The notes under the pieces: model-generated | Told to the model about the DNA's origin: nothing | The model's database searches: none | What the model saw: the letters and a program-made list of their open reading frames with translations, nothing else | Translations under genes and position numbers: made by a program | Assembly (NCBI GenBank): GCA_020832865.1 | Contig: JAJHRJ010000024.1 | Location: 1 to 6,691 of the forward strand | From: Desulfurococcaceae archaeon | GTDB taxonomy: Archaea; Thermoproteota; Thermoprotei_A; Sulfolobales; Desulfurococcaceae | Direction: 5' to 3' | DNA: 6,691 bases | In this document: positions 6,240 through 6,691 of the stretch, one piece after another | Layout of the letters: each line of letters begins with the position of its first letter | Numbering within the stretch: the first letter of the stretch is position 1

Positions 6240-6691
6240 TTGAAAAAGCCTAGGTTGATAGGAGAAGAGGTAGTTTTCACAGGCTTGAGGTTTAGAGTGG
6301 TTAGGAGGACATATAGTAAAAGCGATACAGAAGAGATTTTTAAACGAGACGTGGTTATCTTTCCACAGGCTGTCGCTGTCTTGCCCTTTCTTGATAACTC
6401 TCGTATTATTCTACTTGTGCAGTTTAGAGCCTCATTTAACGACTACGTCATCGAAGTTCCAGCGGGTGTTGTAGATCCAGGTGAGAACCCTGAAGATGCT
6501 GCTAAAAGAGAGCTTATTGAGGAGACAGGCTACTCAGCGCGATTCTTAGAGAAACTAGGTTCTTATACGCCGACGCCTGGCTATAGTAGTGAGGTGCTTC
6601 ACTTCTACGTGGCCCGTGGACTAGAGTATAAGGGGATTAAACCTGAGAAATACGAGGTCTTAGAGCCGTTCTCTGTAGAGTTCTCAGAGGC
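6240..6691 (+). CDS. Nudix hydrolase, ADP-ribose pyrophosphatase type, 3' end cut by window edge
   Basis: Seen: 150 residues to the window edge. The full Nudix box G-x5-E-x7-R-E-U-x-E-E-x-G-U runs from G76 (AGVVDPGE) through RELIEETGY (90-98). YTPTPGYSSE (109-118) follows, placing a proline about 16 residues after the box, and then HFYVARGL. Known: this downstream proline pattern marks the ADP-ribose pyrophosphatases, which split ADP-ribose into AMP and ribose 5-phosphate using Mg-bound glutamates of the box. Such proteins are usually about 170-200 residues, so perhaps 20-50 residues are missing. Start choice: an in-frame stop at 6213-6215 leaves TTG 6240 as the earliest start; TTG at 6255 (codon 6) is the alternative. 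A weak GGGT lies 6 nt upstream. It is divergent from the endonuclease IV-like gene. Activity on other nucleoside diphosphate compounds cannot be excluded. Confidence 0.9.
   Translation, partial: MKKPRLIGEEVVFTGLRFRVVRRTYSKSDTEEIFKRDVVIFPQAVAVLPFLDNSRIILLVQFRASFNDYVIEVPAGVVDPGENPEDAAKRELIEETGYSARFLEKLGSYTPTPGYSSEVLHFYVARGLEYKGIKPEKYEVLEPFSVEFSE

Overview
The window looks like chromosomal DNA from a hyperthermophilic crenarchaeon (Thermoprotei). A Desulfurococcales-type genome is my best guess, but the genus cannot be fixed from sequence alone. The pointers are the archaeal nurA-herA pair, a CDP-alcohol phosphotransferase with the archaeal inositol-lipid signature, a RecJ-like DHH protein, very short intergenic gaps, heavy use of AGA/AGG (Arg) and ATA (Ile) codons, GGTG-type ribosome binding sites, and non-ATG starts in six of seven genes. 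I see no insertion sequence, CRISPR array, tRNA or rRNA. Coding density is close to 100%, so no gene-free stretch reaches 300 bases.

Layout. (1) Bases 1-1482, minus strand: a DHH-family phosphoesterase (RecJ-like) followed after 8 bp by the first 135 codons of a histone-deacetylase-superfamily amidohydrolase that runs off the left edge. (2) Bases 1506-4742, plus strand: nurA then herA, 27 bp apart, diverging from the DHH gene across only 23 bp. (3) Bases 4735-6178, minus strand: an endonuclease IV-like TIM-barrel protein followed by an overlapping membrane CDP-alcohol phosphotransferase, probably archaetidylinositol phosphate synthase. The end of the latter overlaps the end of herA by 8 bp. 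(4) Bases 6240-6691, plus strand: the first 150 codons of a Nudix hydrolase of the ADP-ribose pyrophosphatase type, diverging from the endonuclease IV-like gene across 61 bp and cut by the right edge.

Functional reading. Three neighbouring units carry DNA-processing enzymes: a RecJ-like nuclease, the NurA-HerA end-resection machine and an AP-endonuclease-like protein. This suggests a DNA repair neighbourhood interleaved with housekeeping genes for lipid head-group synthesis, deacetylation and nucleotide clean-up. The nurA-herA pair is not accompanied by mre11 and rad50 inside the window, and this HerA is about 170 residues longer than the usual form because of extra sequence between Walker A and Walker B. 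That is the most unusual feature seen. No clearly new system is evident; most of the window is recognisable housekeeping and repair genes.
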